Program-made: the position numbers and the translations under genes
Part shown: positions 35,028 to 44,224 of the stretch, piece after piece
Layout of the letters: each line of letters starts with the position of its first letter
Numbering within the stretch: the stretch's first letter is position 1
DNA from: Streptomyces sp. NRRL F-5122
GTDB taxonomy: Bacteria > Actinomycetota > Actinomycetes > Streptomycetales > Streptomycetaceae
DNA length: 64,000 nt
Assembly: GCF_001507435.1 (NCBI RefSeq)
Contig: NZ_LMWH01000048.1
Span: 194,182 to 258,181 of the forward strand
Reading direction: 5' to 3'
The notes under the pieces: model-generated
The model's input: the letters and a program-made list of their open reading frames with translations, nothing else
Databases searched by the model: none
What the model was told of the DNA's origin: nothing

Positions 35028-35192
35028 GCACGATTCCCCCACATCACTAACCCTCGTGCGATCAGTGGTCAACTAGAAGTGACGTAGAGGTGAATTGCGG
35101 GGGTCGATGATCCGGATTTCACAGGGAACGTACGATCGATGACCGTGCAAGGTTCGGAGAGCTCTTCCCGTCGTGCCCGTCGCTCATCCACC

Positions 35193-35639
35193 ATGGGCGT
35201 CATGCCACTGAACGACATGCCGTGGTGGCGCTGGCGCAGCAATGTGCGCTCCGCGCTGCACATGCTTTCGGACCAGGTGTTCCAACGGGACGTCTGGCTC
35301 GCCGGAGTCGACGGGTACGGGGACGTCACCGACGCCGTGTACCGCCTCGTCGAGGACACCTGGCTGGACAACTGGTCCGCCGAGAAATACGTCGGCACGA
35401 TCTTCCGCGACTCGCAGGAGGCGGCGCTCGTCGACACCGCGGTGCTGCGGGTGCTGCGGATCATGCACCAGGTCGGGCCCGATGCCGAGGTGGGGGCGTA
35501 CCTCAACCACCACGGGTGGCCCGAGGCGGTGCGGGCGGCACGCGATGCCCATGTGCGGCTCGCGATGAGCGACGGCGAGGACCCCGACGTCCCCCCACGG
35601 ACGCTCGAGGTGCTGCGGATCGTCACCCGGAGCGCGTAA
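35193..35639 (+). CDS. Conserved Streptomyces hypothetical protein
   Basis: About 148 residues, soluble and acidic: MPWWRWRSNVRSALHMLSDQVFQRDVWLAG, then helical segments with no known catalytic motif. I recognise the protein as widespread in streptomycetes but not its function. Starts at ATG 35139, 35193 or 35202 are possible; a -10-like TACGAT at 35131-35136 places the transcript start beyond 35139, favouring the later ones. Divergent from the binding-protein gene. Confidence 0.72.
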   Translation: MGVMPLNDMPWWRWRSNVRSALHMLSDQVFQRDVWLAGVDGYGDVTDAVYRLVEDTWLDNWSAEKYVGTIFRDSQEAALVDTAVLRVLRIMHQVGPDAEVGAYLNHHGWPEAVRAARDAHVRLAMSDGEDPDVPPRTLEVLRIVTRSA

Positions 35640-35711
35640 CAGGCGGAACGCGGCGTCCGGGTGGCGGGACGGAGACCCGTCCCGGCCCGCCGTCATGAGA
35701 CCCTGGCCTGC

Positions 35712-36593
35712 ATGAGTGAGCAGTCCACCCGAGCCGCGGTCCCCGCCCACCAGTACGTCCTCACCCTCTCCTGCCCGGACAAGCAGGGGATCGTGCACGC
35801 CGTGTCGAGCTATCTCTTCATGACCGGCTGCAACATCGAGGACAGCCAGCAGTTCGGCGACCACGACACGGGACTGTTCTTCATGCGGGTGCACTTCTCC
35901 GCGGAGGCCCCCGTGACCGTGGACAAGCTGCGCGCGAGCTTCGCGGCGATCGGCGACTCCTTCCAGATGGACTGGCAGATCAACCGGGCCGACGAGAAGA
36001 TGCGCGTCGTGCTGATGGTCAGCAGGTTCGGGCACTGCCTGAACGACCTCCTCTTCCGCGCCCGGACCGGCGCGCTGCCCGTCGAGATCGCGGCCGTGGT
36101 GTCCAACCACACCGACTTCGCCGAGCTGGTCGGGTCGTACGACATCCCGTTCCATCACGTCCCGGTGACCAAGGACACCAAGGCGGAGGCCGAGGCCCGG
36201 GTGCTGGAGCTGGTGCACGAGCTGGACGTCGAGCTGGTGGTCCTGGCCCGGTACATGCAGGTGCTCTCGGACGACCTGTGCAAGCAGCTCAGCGGGCGGA
36301 TCATCAACATCCACCACTCGTTCCTGCCGAGCTTCAAGGGCGCGAAGCCGTACCACCAGGCGCACGCGCGCGGTGTGAAGCTGATCGGCGCCACCGCTCA
36401 CTACGTCACGGCCGACCTCGACGAGGGCCCGATCATCGAGCAGGAGGTCGAGCGGGTGGGCCATGGCGTGACCCCCGACCAGCTCGTCGCGATCGGCCGG
36501 GACGTCGAGTGCCAGGCGCTGGCCCGCGCGGTCAAGTGGCACGCCGAGCGCCGCATCCTGCTGAACGGCCGGCGGACGGTGGTCTTCGCCTGA
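35712..36593 (+). CDS. purU: Formyltetrahydrofolate deformylase
   Basis: 293 residues. The N-terminal ACT domain (LTLSCPDKQGIVHAVSSYL) is followed by a formyl-transferase/hydrolase domain with the active-site sequence NIHHSFLPSFKGAKPYHQAH and the aspartate in DLDEGPII. It releases formate from 10-formyl-THF and balances one-carbon pools. ATG at 35712. Convergent with the anti-sigma gene, nine bases apart. Confidence 0.94.
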   Translation: MSEQSTRAAVPAHQYVLTLSCPDKQGIVHAVSSYLFMTGCNIEDSQQFGDHDTGLFFMRVHFSAEAPVTVDKLRASFAAIGDSFQMDWQINRADEKMRVVLMVSRFGHCLNDLLFRARTGALPVEIAAVVSNHTDFAELVGSYDIPFHHVPVTKDTKAEAEARVLELVHELDVELVVLARYMQVLSDDLCKQLSGRIINIHHSFLPSFKGAKPYHQAHARGVKLIGATAHYVTADLDEGPIIEQEVERVGHGVTPDQLVAIGRDVECQALARAVKWHAERRILLNGRRTVVFA

Positions 36594-36602
36594 GACCCGG
36601 GC

Positions 36603-38192
36603 CTACATCCGGCTCAGCGACGCCGCCGCGAACAGCACGTCCCTGATCGCCTCGCGGTCCCCGACCTGCCCCGCAGCCGCCTCCTCGGGCGGCACATGGC
36701 CCGCGGCCAGGCGGCAGAACTCCACCCCGTCGAGTGCGACGTGCGCCACCTCGTGCTCGGCGGAGGCGACCGCGCCGGGCGAGTCCAGGGCGATCAGCCA
36801 CTCGCCGCCGCCCGATCCCTCGATCTCCAGACGCAGGGTGCGCCCGGGCTCGCCCGCCGGTACGAGGTGCCGGGTGCGGCCGGGGGCTGCGAGACCGGCC
36901 TGCCGCCGGGCCGCCAGCATCGCGGGGAGCAGGCGCGCGCCCAGGTCGATCATGCTGTTCAGATGCCGGGGCGCCGGCGGTTCGTACGGGTAGTCGATGG
37001 CGTTCGCGATGTCCTCGGCGTGCACCCAGCACTCGAACGCCCGGTCCAGCATCGCGTCCCGCAGCGACAGCCCGAAGCCGCCGTAGGAGACCGTCGGCGT
37101 CCCGGTGTCCCCGCCGGTGAAGGACAGCGTCCGCACCAGGTTGTGGCTCTGCTCCCGCCACGGTCCGCGGACCGAACGGGTGGGCGGGAAGTGTGAGGCG
37201 CGCCAGTACGCCTCCGTGCGGCCCTCGGGAGTGCCCTCCTCGCCGTTCACACTCCCGAGCGGGTCGTCGAGCCCCAGCGCGACCGCCACCAGCCCGTCGA
37301 CGGAGAGCAGGTGCGCGATCACCCCGGCGACGGTGGTGCGGCGGCTGGTGGGCCCCGTCCCGTCGAACCAGCGCAGCCGCACCGGGGCGTGCCACTCGGA
37401 GTCGCCGATGTCCTGCAGCAGGGCGTCGAGGCGGGCGGCCTCGGCGTCGAAGGGGGCCACCCAGTCCGGCACCGGGATGCGCGGCGGGCGCCGGTCGAGG
37501 CAGCTCTGCAGGACGCGGGTGCGCAGGGCCGGGTCGAGATCGAGACTCTCGGGACGCTGCAGCAGTCCGACGGCCTGGCGCAGCCGTCGCGCCTCGTCCG
37601 CGCACGGGCCGCAGTCCCCGAGGTGAGCCTCGACGGCGGCCGTCTCCTCGGCCGAGCAGGCGGCCAGCGCCCATGCTCCGAGCAGCGACTTCAGTACCCG
37701 GTGCTCGAGCACGAGCGCGGGGGGAGAGACCGGCGGCGCGGTCACGGGAGACGGGTCGGGCAACGGCATCCCGGAGTCCTCGACTGAACTGCGCGGCGTG
37801 GGGATCCGAGGTGCCCGCCCGGCGCCACCCGGTCCTTCGGCTCCGGTGACCGGGCCGGCAGGCCCGCGGGCGGAGCCGTCCCCACCGGTGCCCGGGTCGG
37901 CCGGCCGGCCGTCACCGGGGTCTTCGGAGCGTCCCGTGGCGCCGTTCCCAGCCGTGTCCGAGTCGCCGTGTCCGTCCATGCCGCCGTTCCGGTGCGTGCC
38001 GCCGTTCGCCGGTGGGCCCGGTTCCCCCGGTCCACGCGCGTCACTGCCGGGCTCCGCCCCCTGGGCGTCGCCGTCCGCCACCCGCCCGTGACCGGCCGCC
38101 GTGCCGCCGTCGGCGGCCGGTGTGCCCGGACCCTCGTGGGCGCCGTGCCTTTGGTGCTTCCCGTGCCCCTCGAAGCCCTCCTCCTCGGTCAC
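36603..38192 (-). CDS. Zinc-finger anti-sigma factor fused to an MDMPI/DinB domain
   Basis: 529 residues in three parts. A disordered Gly/Pro-rich leader covers about 1-165. A zf-HC2 anti-sigma domain near 165-205 has LLGAWALAACSAEETAAVEAHLGDCGPC with the HxxxCxxC zinc ligands. A large mycothiol-dependent maleylpyruvate-isomerase-like domain follows (VAGVIAHLLSVDGLVAVALG and ECWVHAEDIANAIDYP, with possible metal histidines). The start overlaps the sigma gene stop by 4 bp. No membrane helix is seen, so control of the sigma factor would be cytosolic, perhaps through thiol or redox state sensed by the second domain (inference). Confidence 0.87.
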   Translation of the reverse strand: MTEEEGFEGHGKHQRHGAHEGPGTPAADGGTAAGHGRVADGDAQGAEPGSDARGPGEPGPPANGGTHRNGGMDGHGDSDTAGNGATGRSEDPGDGRPADPGTGGDGSARGPAGPVTGAEGPGGAGRAPRIPTPRSSVEDSGMPLPDPSPVTAPPVSPPALVLEHRVLKSLLGAWALAACSAEETAAVEAHLGDCGPCADEARRLRQAVGLLQRPESLDLDPALRTRVLQSCLDRRPPRIPVPDWVAPFDAEAARLDALLQDIGDSEWHAPVRLRWFDGTGPTSRRTTVAGVIAHLLSVDGLVAVALGLDDPLGSVNGEEGTPEGRTEAYWRASHFPPTRSVRGPWREQSHNLVRTLSFTGGDTGTPTVSYGGFGLSLRDAMLDRAFECWVHAEDIANAIDYPYEPPAPRHLNSMIDLGARLLPAMLAARRQAGLAAPGRTRHLVPAGEPGRTLRLEIEGSGGGEWLIALDSPGAVASAEHEVAHVALDGVEFCRLAAGHVPPEEAAAGQVGDREAIRDVLFAAASLSRM

Positions 38193-38770
38193 CAGGCCTC
38201 CCCCGCTTCGGGAGGGACGCCCGAGGGGGCCGCCTCATGGGCCGTGGACAGCAACTGGAGGCCGAGGCGCAGGCGGCGACGGGCCTCCTCCTCCTCGATG
38301 TCGAGGTCGACCGCGGTCTGGCGGTAGTCGCGGCGCTGGAAGTAGGCCCGCTCGAGCGCCGCGCGCAGCGGTACCGGCATCGATGTCACGATGAAGTCCG
38401 CGCGCGCCGCGATGGAGGCCTGGCGCACCCTGCGCTCCAGGTCCTCCGGGGTGCCCTGCCCGCCCTGCGCCAGCGCGGCGGTCCCGGCGGCGTGCAGCCG
38501 CTGCACGGCGAGCCGGTGGGTCAGCATGGCGATCCAGGACCGGAGGGGAACCTGCTTGGGGTCGTACGACTCGGGGTGCTCCCAGACGTGGACGAACACC
38601 TCTCGCGTGATGCCGTCGGCCGCCTCCTCGTCCCCGAGCACGCGGTGGGCGAGGCCGTGCACGAGCGAGGCGAACCGGTCGTAGCACTCACCGAGCGCCG
38701 CCGCTTCGCCCCGGGCGAGCCGCTGTTGCATCCTGCGGTCCCACCGGGGCGGTGCGTCCTTCTTCGCCAT
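38189..38770 (-). CDS. ECF RNA polymerase sigma factor
   Basis: 193 residues. Region 2 contains FASLVHGLAHRVLGDEEAADGITREVFVHVWEHPESYDP. Region 4 is LERAYFQRRDYRQTAVDLDIEEEEARRRLRLGLQLL. The cognate anti-sigma factor is encoded directly downstream and overlapping. The ATG at 38770 is preceded by GAGGGGG. Target promoters are unknown; autoregulation is likely but no matching promoter was identified. Confidence 0.92.
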   Translation of the reverse strand: MAKKDAPPRWDRRMQQRLARGEAAALGECYDRFASLVHGLAHRVLGDEEAADGITREVFVHVWEHPESYDPKQVPLRSWIAMLTHRLAVQRLHAAGTAALAQGGQGTPEDLERRVRQASIAARADFIVTSMPVPLRAALERAYFQRRDYRQTAVDLDIEEEEARRRLRLGLQLLSTAHEAAPSGVPPEAGEAW

Positions 38771-39129
38771 ACGGCCCCCTCGCCCCTGGTCGTGCCCGGT
38801 GCCCTGTCCTGATCCAGCCTCTGTCTTCCGCCATCTCGAATGTAGTCGGCACGTAGGGCGACGCATGCCCCTTTGCGGCAATGTGCGCCCCTTGACGAGC
38901 CGCAGGTGATAAGGGCTCCCGGGCGGGATTGGTGGTTCGAGCGGCGTATACCCCGATGAGGGCCGATCAGGCGTGAGCGAATGCGATCGTTACCGATTGA
39001 TTTGGCTCATCTACCACGCGCTTTCGATCGAAAGTTCGGTGTTTTATGGAGAGTCATCGGGGCAGCCGCGCCTGAAGGAAGCGTAGGCACTGCTTCCGTT
39101 TTCGATCGGGCTGCGGGCAGGCGGGAGGC
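38771..39129. promoter_or_regulatory. Divergent sigma/STAS promoter region with a 14-bp palindrome
   Basis: 359 bp between the sigma and STAS genes. CTTTCGATCGAAAG at 39021-39034 is a perfect palindrome 96 bp before the STAS start. AT-rich sequence (GTTACCGATTGATTTGG, GTTTTATGG) flanks it. No gene seen. Confidence 0.5.
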
Positions 39130-39510
39130 ATGGCGGTGACAGTCGAGGTGGCCTTCGGGCAGTACGGCGAGTGGGCCGTGCTCCAAGTGGCGGGCGAACT
39201 GGACCTGGTGACGTCACCGGTGCTGCGGCAGCGGGTGCACGACGCGGTGGCGGACGGTCGCCACCATGTCGTGCTGGACCTCTCCGACGTGGTCTTCTGC
39301 GACTCCAGCGGCGTCGGCGTGCTGATCGCCACCCGCCGGCTGATCCGCTCGTGCCAGGGCCGGCTCAGACTGATACTGCCCGGACGGAGCAGCGAGGACG
39401 GCTCACACGTCGACCGGGTTCTCGCGGCTCTCGGTGTGCGTCGCCTCTTCGACGTGTACCCGGACGTCACCGCGGCCGTCGACGACGAGACCCGCCCCCT
39501 GTCCGCGTAG
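39130..39510 (+). CDS. STAS-domain anti-sigma factor antagonist (BldG/RsbV-like)
   Basis: 126 residues. The phosphorylation loop DLSDVVFCDSSGVGVLI carries the conserved serine pair, and VAGELDLVTSPVLRQRV is the N-terminal beta-strand region. It would bind and release an anti-sigma kinase of the RsbW type when dephosphorylated; the HATPase gene at 45603 in the same window is one candidate partner. ATG at 39130 with GGGAGG upstream. Confidence 0.9.
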   Translation: MAVTVEVAFGQYGEWAVLQVAGELDLVTSPVLRQRVHDAVADGRHHVVLDLSDVVFCDSSGVGVLIATRRLIRSCQGRLRLILPGRSSEDGSHVDRVLAALGVRRLFDVYPDVTAAVDDETRPLSA

Positions 39511-39730
39511 TCGCGAGGACACCCCGCCGACCGACGGCGTGACATGTGGTCCTGCCCACAGTTCCGGCAGGGCATCATCCATGGAAGGTCGCGGGACGGC
39601 CACGCTGTTGTCGCGGAATTCCTGCGGTCTTGGTACAAGCGTCGTTTTCCGTCTCCCCCGAAGCCCGCGACGACGTACGCTCCGTGCGAGACACACCCCC
39701 GACACGTCACGTGAGGCGGCCCGAGAAGAC

Positions 39731-40243
39731 ATGGTCAGCACCGAGTACGAGCGAAGGATCGCCGCCCGGTTCGCCACCTTCGACCAGGACGGCAACGGCT
39801 ACATCGACCGCGCGGACTTCAACGCTGCGGCCAAGGCGGTCCTCAGCGAGTTCGGCACCGCGGCCCGGTCCGAGCAGGGGCAGGCCCTGTACGCCGGGGG
39901 TGAGGCCTTCTGGCAGGGCATGGCCGGGATAGCGGACCGTGACGGCGACCAGCGCATCACGCGCGAGGAATTCGTGGGGGGCGCGGTCAAGCGGCTGCGC
40001 GACAATCCCGACCGGTTCGCCGAGATCGCCCGTCCGTTCCTGCACGCGGCACTCGCCGTGGCGGACTACGACCGTGACGGTGCGGCCACGGTGGACGAGG
40101 CCGTGCGCGTCCTGAAGGCGCTCGGTGTCCACGAGGACATCGCCCGGACGGCAGCGGCGGCGCTGGACGCGGACGGCGACGGCAAGGTGGGCGAGGCCGA
40201 GATCGTGGCCGCGTTCGCGCGCTACTTCACCGTTCCCGAGTAG
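39731..40243 (+). CDS. EF-hand calcium-binding protein (calerythrin-like)
   Basis: 170 residues with four EF-hand loops: DQDGNGYIDRAD, DRDGDQRITREE, DYDRDGAATVDE and DADGDGKVGEAE, near residues 16, 66, 110 and 143. All have acidic residues at positions 1, 3, 5 and 12. It resembles the Streptomyces Cab proteins implicated in calcium buffering and aerial growth. The 3' end overlaps the convergent CoA-ligase gene by 22 bp. Confidence 0.93.
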   Translation: MVSTEYERRIAARFATFDQDGNGYIDRADFNAAAKAVLSEFGTAARSEQGQALYAGGEAFWQGMAGIADRDGDQRITREEFVGGAVKRLRDNPDRFAEIARPFLHAALAVADYDRDGAATVDEAVRVLKALGVHEDIARTAAAALDADGDGKVGEAEIVAAFARYFTVPE

Positions 40244-41736
40244 CGTTCGCGCAGTTTGTACTTGAGCACCTTCCGCAGCGTGTCGTTGCGCGGGAGGGCG
40301 TCCACCAGCTCCAGCTGCTCCGGCAGCTTGTGCACGGACAGTCCTTCCGCGCGCAGGTACGAGACGACTGCCGGGAGGGTCAGCCCCTCGGTGTCCGCGG
40401 CTGTTTCGACCACCGCGCAGACCCGTTCACCGCGCTCTTCGTCGGGCAGCCCGATCACCGCGACGTCCTGGACCGCGGGATGCCGGTGCAGCAGGTCCTC
40501 GATCTCCTTGGCGGAGATGTTCTCGCCCTTGCGGATGATGACGTCCTTGAGGCGTCCGGTGAGCACCAGATGACCGCTGCCGGTGAGACGGCCGAGGTCG
40601 CCCGTGATCAGGAACCCGTCCTCGTCGAATGCCCGAGCCGTCTGGGCCGGGTCCAGATACCCCCGGCAGACGGCCTCTCCCCGCAGGCGCACCTCCCCGT
40701 CCACGATCCGTACCTCCATCCCCTCGGGCGGCCGTCCCTCCGTCGTCGCCAGGTTCTCCGCGGAGTCGTCCGGCGATCCCATCGTGATCATCGGCACCTC
40801 GGTCATGCCGTACCCGTGGGTGAGCTGCACCCCCATCTCCCGTACGACGGCGTGGTAGACCTCCGGGGGCTTCGGTGCCCCGCCCCCCGCCAGCAGCCGC
40901 AAGGACGGGATCACCTTCACCCCCGGCTGCCGGCGCTGCTCGGCGAGGAACATCGAGTAGAAGGCCGTCGATCCGCCGGCCACCGTCACCCCGTGCCTGC
41001 GGTAGTCCTCCAGGGCGTCCGGCAGTGCGAAGTGCTCGAACATCACCGCGGGGAACCCGTACAGCAGCAGCATCACCGTGTAGTCGGGGCCGGCGATATG
41101 GGCGTAGGGGAAGGCCATCGAGCCCACGTCGTCCCCGGACAGATGCAGTGCGTGCGCGAGGCAGGAGCCGCCCGCGATCAGTGAACGGTCGGTGTGCAGC
41201 ACGCCCTTGGGGTCGGAGGTCGTCCCCGAGGTCCAGTAGATCCACCGCACCGAGGTGCCGTCGGCCGGCGGCTTGGGCAGGACGGACGGATCGCCGTCGG
41301 GCAGGTCGTCGCCCGTGTACGCCTCGAAGACCCCCCTCGCGCCGAGGCGGCGGGCCATCGCCGTGTGATCGAAATCGCGCCAGGTGCCGGGGACGGCGAA
41401 GAACTCCGCCTTCGACTCCCAGAGCGCGAAACCGACCTCCCGGTCGCGGTAGAAGGGGATGACCGGGGTCTGCACCGCGCCCAGCCGGGCCAGCGCGAAG
41501 GTCAGCAGCGCGGTGTCGATCCGGGTGGGCAGTTGCCAGGCGACCACGGTCCCCGGACGTACGCCCATGCCGTACAGACCCGCGGCCACCCGCTCGGCCT
41601 TCCCGCACAGGTCACCGAAGCTCAGGGAGCGGTCGCCCTGGAGGAGCGCGGGCCGCCCGGGGGTGAGATCGGCGCGCCGGGCGGCCAGTTCCCAGAGTGT
41701 CCGGGACCTGCTCAGCGCATGCGCGGTGTCGTTCAC
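40222..41736 (-). CDS. Acyl-CoA synthetase (AMP-forming), catabolic island
   Basis: A 504-residue ANL enzyme: P-loop YWTSGTTSDPKGVLHT, LLAGGGAPKPPEVYH, HGYGMTEVPM, DLGRLTGSGHLVLTGRLKDVIIRKGENISAKE, and the C-terminal catalytic lysine region (NDTLRKVLKYKL). Related to cyclohexanecarboxylate and long-chain acid CoA ligases. Its promoter side carries operator site 1 (41752-41766), sharing regulation with the divergent amidohydrolase. It presumably activates the island's carboxylic-acid substrate. Confidence 0.92.
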   Translation of the reverse strand: MNDTAHALSRSRTLWELAARRADLTPGRPALLQGDRSLSFGDLCGKAERVAAGLYGMGVRPGTVVAWQLPTRIDTALLTFALARLGAVQTPVIPFYRDREVGFALWESKAEFFAVPGTWRDFDHTAMARRLGARGVFEAYTGDDLPDGDPSVLPKPPADGTSVRWIYWTSGTTSDPKGVLHTDRSLIAGGSCLAHALHLSGDDVGSMAFPYAHIAGPDYTVMLLLYGFPAVMFEHFALPDALEDYRRHGVTVAGGSTAFYSMFLAEQRRQPGVKVIPSLRLLAGGGAPKPPEVYHAVVREMGVQLTHGYGMTEVPMITMGSPDDSAENLATTEGRPPEGMEVRIVDGEVRLRGEAVCRGYLDPAQTARAFDEDGFLITGDLGRLTGSGHLVLTGRLKDVIIRKGENISAKEIEDLLHRHPAVQDVAVIGLPDEERGERVCAVVETAADTEGLTLPAVVSYLRAEGLSVHKLPEQLELVDALPRNDTLRKVLKYKLRERYSGTVK

Positions 41737-41751
41737 GGCGACCCCCTGGAA

Positions 41752-41766
41752 CTGACGGACAGTCAG
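41752..41766. promoter_or_regulatory. Island operator 1: CTGACGGACAGTCAG
   Basis: Fits CTGACG-N3-CGTCAG with one mismatch, flanked by AT (..CAGATAG). It sits 15 bp upstream of the CoA-ligase start, overlapping its presumed -10 region. Confidence 0.65.
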
Positions 41767-41839
41767 ATAGTGGGCAGAGCGTAGGCCCGGCCGCCTTGTC
41801 GGTCCAGAGGTGCGGGACTAACCTGCCGAACGGACCGAC

Positions 41840-41854
41840 CTGACGATCCATCAG
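41840..41854. promoter_or_regulatory. Island operator 2: CTGACGATCCATCAG
   Basis: Second 15-bp site in the same divergent gap, 26 bp before the amidohydrolase ATG and followed by ATAACC. One mismatch from the palindrome. Confidence 0.65.
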
Positions 41855-41880
41855 ATAACCGTGTCAGGCGGAGGGGACCC

Positions 41881-43074
41881 ATGACCGAACTGCCTCGCAT
41901 CATCAGTGTCGACGACCATGTGATCGAGCCCGCGCACCTCTTCGAGACCTGGCTGCCGACGAAGTACCGGGACCGCGGCCCCAAGCCGCTGACCGCGGGG
42001 ATCGGGGAACTCGCCTACGTCGGCGGCAAGTACCGGATCACGATGGACCCCCAGGGGCCGCCGACCGACTGGTGGATCTACGAGGACCTGAAGGTCCCGT
42101 ACAAGCGCAACATCGCCGCCGTCGGCTTCGACCGCGACGAGATGACCCTGGAGGGCATCACCCGTCAGGAGATGCGGCGCGGCTGCTGGGACCCGGTGGA
42201 GCGGCTGAAGGACATGGACCTCAACCATGTCGAGGCCAGCCTCTGCTTCCCGACCTTCCCCCGCTTCTGCGGTCAGACCTTCGCAGAGGCGCACGACAAG
42301 GAGGTCGCCCTGGCCTGCGTGCGCGCGTACAACGACTGGATGGTCGAGGAGTGGTGCGGCGACAGCGGCGGCCGGCTGATCCCGCTGTGCCTCATCCCGT
42401 TGTGGGACGTCGACCTCGCGGTCGCCGAGAGCAGGCGCAACGCCGCACGCGGGGTGAAGGCGGTCACCTTCTCCGAGATCCCCACCCATCTCGGCCTGCC
42501 GTCCATCCACTCGGGCCACTGGGACCCCTTCTTCGCGGTGTGCGAGGAGACCGGCACGGTCGTGAACATGCACATCGGGTCGTCCTCCCAGATGCCCGCG
42601 GCCTCCCCGGACGCCCCGCCCGCCGTGCAGGCCTCGCTCTCCTTCAACAACGCGATGGCCTCGATGATGGACTTCCTGTTCAGCGGTGTGCTGGTGCGGT
42701 ACCCGCGGCTCAAGCTCGCCTACTCCGAGGGGCAGATGGGCTGGATCACCTACGCCCTGGAGCGCGCCGACGACGTCTGGCAGGAGCACCGTACGTGGGG
42801 CGGTGTCCGTGACCTGATCCCCGAACCGCCGTCGACGTACTACTACCGGCAGATCTTCTGCTGCTTCTTCCGCGACAAGCACGGCGTCGCCTCCCTCGAT
42901 GTGGTCGGCCGTGACAACGCCACCTTCGAGACGGACTATCCGCACGTCGACTCGACCTTCCCGCACACCAAGGAGGTTGCGCTCGACCATGTGAAGGGGC
43001 TCGACGAGGAGACCGTTCACAAGCTGATGCGCGGCAATGCGATCCGGATGCTCGCACTCGACCTGGACCGCTAG
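41881..43074 (+). CDS. Amidohydrolase/decarboxylase family protein (ACMSD-like)
   Basis: 397 residues of the amidohydrolase-2 superfamily. ISVDDHVIEPAHLFE supplies N-terminal metal-binding residues, NMHIGSSS the central histidine, and FETDYPHVDSTFPHT the final aspartate. Relatives are decarboxylases or ring-opening hydrolases in aromatic and steroid degradation. The ATG at 41881 follows GGAGGGG. Its stop TAG overlaps the GTG of the next gene by one base, so it begins an operon with two dehydrogenase genes. Confidence 0.88.
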   Translation: MTELPRIISVDDHVIEPAHLFETWLPTKYRDRGPKPLTAGIGELAYVGGKYRITMDPQGPPTDWWIYEDLKVPYKRNIAAVGFDRDEMTLEGITRQEMRRGCWDPVERLKDMDLNHVEASLCFPTFPRFCGQTFAEAHDKEVALACVRAYNDWMVEEWCGDSGGRLIPLCLIPLWDVDLAVAESRRNAARGVKAVTFSEIPTHLGLPSIHSGHWDPFFAVCEETGTVVNMHIGSSSQMPAASPDAPPAVQASLSFNNAMASMMDFLFSGVLVRYPRLKLAYSEGQMGWITYALERADDVWQEHRTWGGVRDLIPEPPSTYYYRQIFCCFFRDKHGVASLDVVGRDNATFETDYPHVDSTFPHTKEVALDHVKGLDEETVHKLMRGNAIRMLALDLDR

Positions 43075-44224
43075 TGGATCTCGCCGACTCGCCCGAGGAG
43101 GAGGAGTTCCGGGCGCGGCTGCGCCGATGGCTGGCCGAGGTGCTGCCCACGCTCCCTCCGAGTCCGTCCCCCGACTGGCCGGCCAGGCGCGCCTTCGACC
43201 TCGGCTGGCAGCGCATGCTCTACGACGCCGGGTACGCCGGTCTGCACTGGCCCGTGGACGCGGGCGGGCGCGGGGCCACCCCCGCCCAGCACCTGATCTT
43301 CCTAGAGGAGACCGAGAAGGCGGGCGCGCCGTATGTGGGGGCCAACTTCGTGGGGCTGCTGCACGCCGGGCCGACGATCGCCGCCGAGGGCACGCCCGGG
43401 CAGCGCGAGCGTTGGCTGCCGCCCGTGCTGCGCGGCGAGGAGATCTGGTGCCAGGGGTTCAGCGAGCCGGAAGCGGGTTCCGACCTGGCGTCGCTGCGCA
43501 CGCGCGCGTGGCGGGACGGTGAGGCTTATGTGGTGAGCGGGTCCAAGATCTGGACCTCGCACGCCGAAGTCGCCGACTGGTGCGAACTGCTGGTCCGCAC
43601 GGACCCCGAGGCGCCGAGCCACAAGGGCATCACCTGGCTTGCGATGCCCATGGACGCGCCGGGCGTCACCGTACGGCCGCTTCGGACGCTCGCAGGGTCG
43701 ACCGAGTTCGCCGAGGTGTTCCTCGACGAGGTGCGGGTCCCGGTGGGCAACCGGATCGGTGCCGAGAACGACGGATGGCGCGTGACCATGGTGACGCTGT
43801 CCTTCGAACGGGGCACGGCGTTCGCGGGCGAGGTGGTGGCCTGCCGTCGCGTCCTCGGCGAACTGGCCCACGAGGCACAGGGGAACGGCCGGTGGGACGA
43901 CGCATCGCTGCGGCGGAGGCTCGGCCGGCTGAACGCGGAGTTCCGCGCGCTGAGGCGGCTCACGCAGTGGAACGTCAGCGAGGCGCGGGGATCCGGCGCA
44001 GTGCCGGGCCCTGCGGGTTCGGTCTTCAAGTTCAGGTATTCGCACGCGCGTCAGGAGCTCTTCGACACCGCCGCCGAGGTGCTGGGCGCGGACTCCCTCG
44101 ACCTCGGCCGCCCCTGGACCCTCGACCGGCTGTCGTCGCTCTCGTACACGATCAGGCAGGCACCTCGCAGATCCAGCAGAACATCGTGGCCGAACGCATC
44201 CTCGGCCTGCCGAAGGGACGGTGA
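43074..44224 (+). pseudogene. Acyl-CoA dehydrogenase with 3' frameshift
   Basis: An ACAD reading from GTG 43074: DLGWQRMLYDAGYAGLHWP, CQGFSEPEAGSDLASLRT, SGSKIWTSHAEVADW and GWRVTMVTLSFERGT are intact. Near 44157-44163 the frame shifts: adding one G to CAGGCACC restores TIRQGTSQIQQNIVAERILGLP, the normal C-terminus, ending at 44224 with a GTGA overlap to the next gene. Without this the protein runs into unrelated sequence. The single-base deletion may be real or a sequencing error. Normal length would be about 383 residues. Confidence 0.85.
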
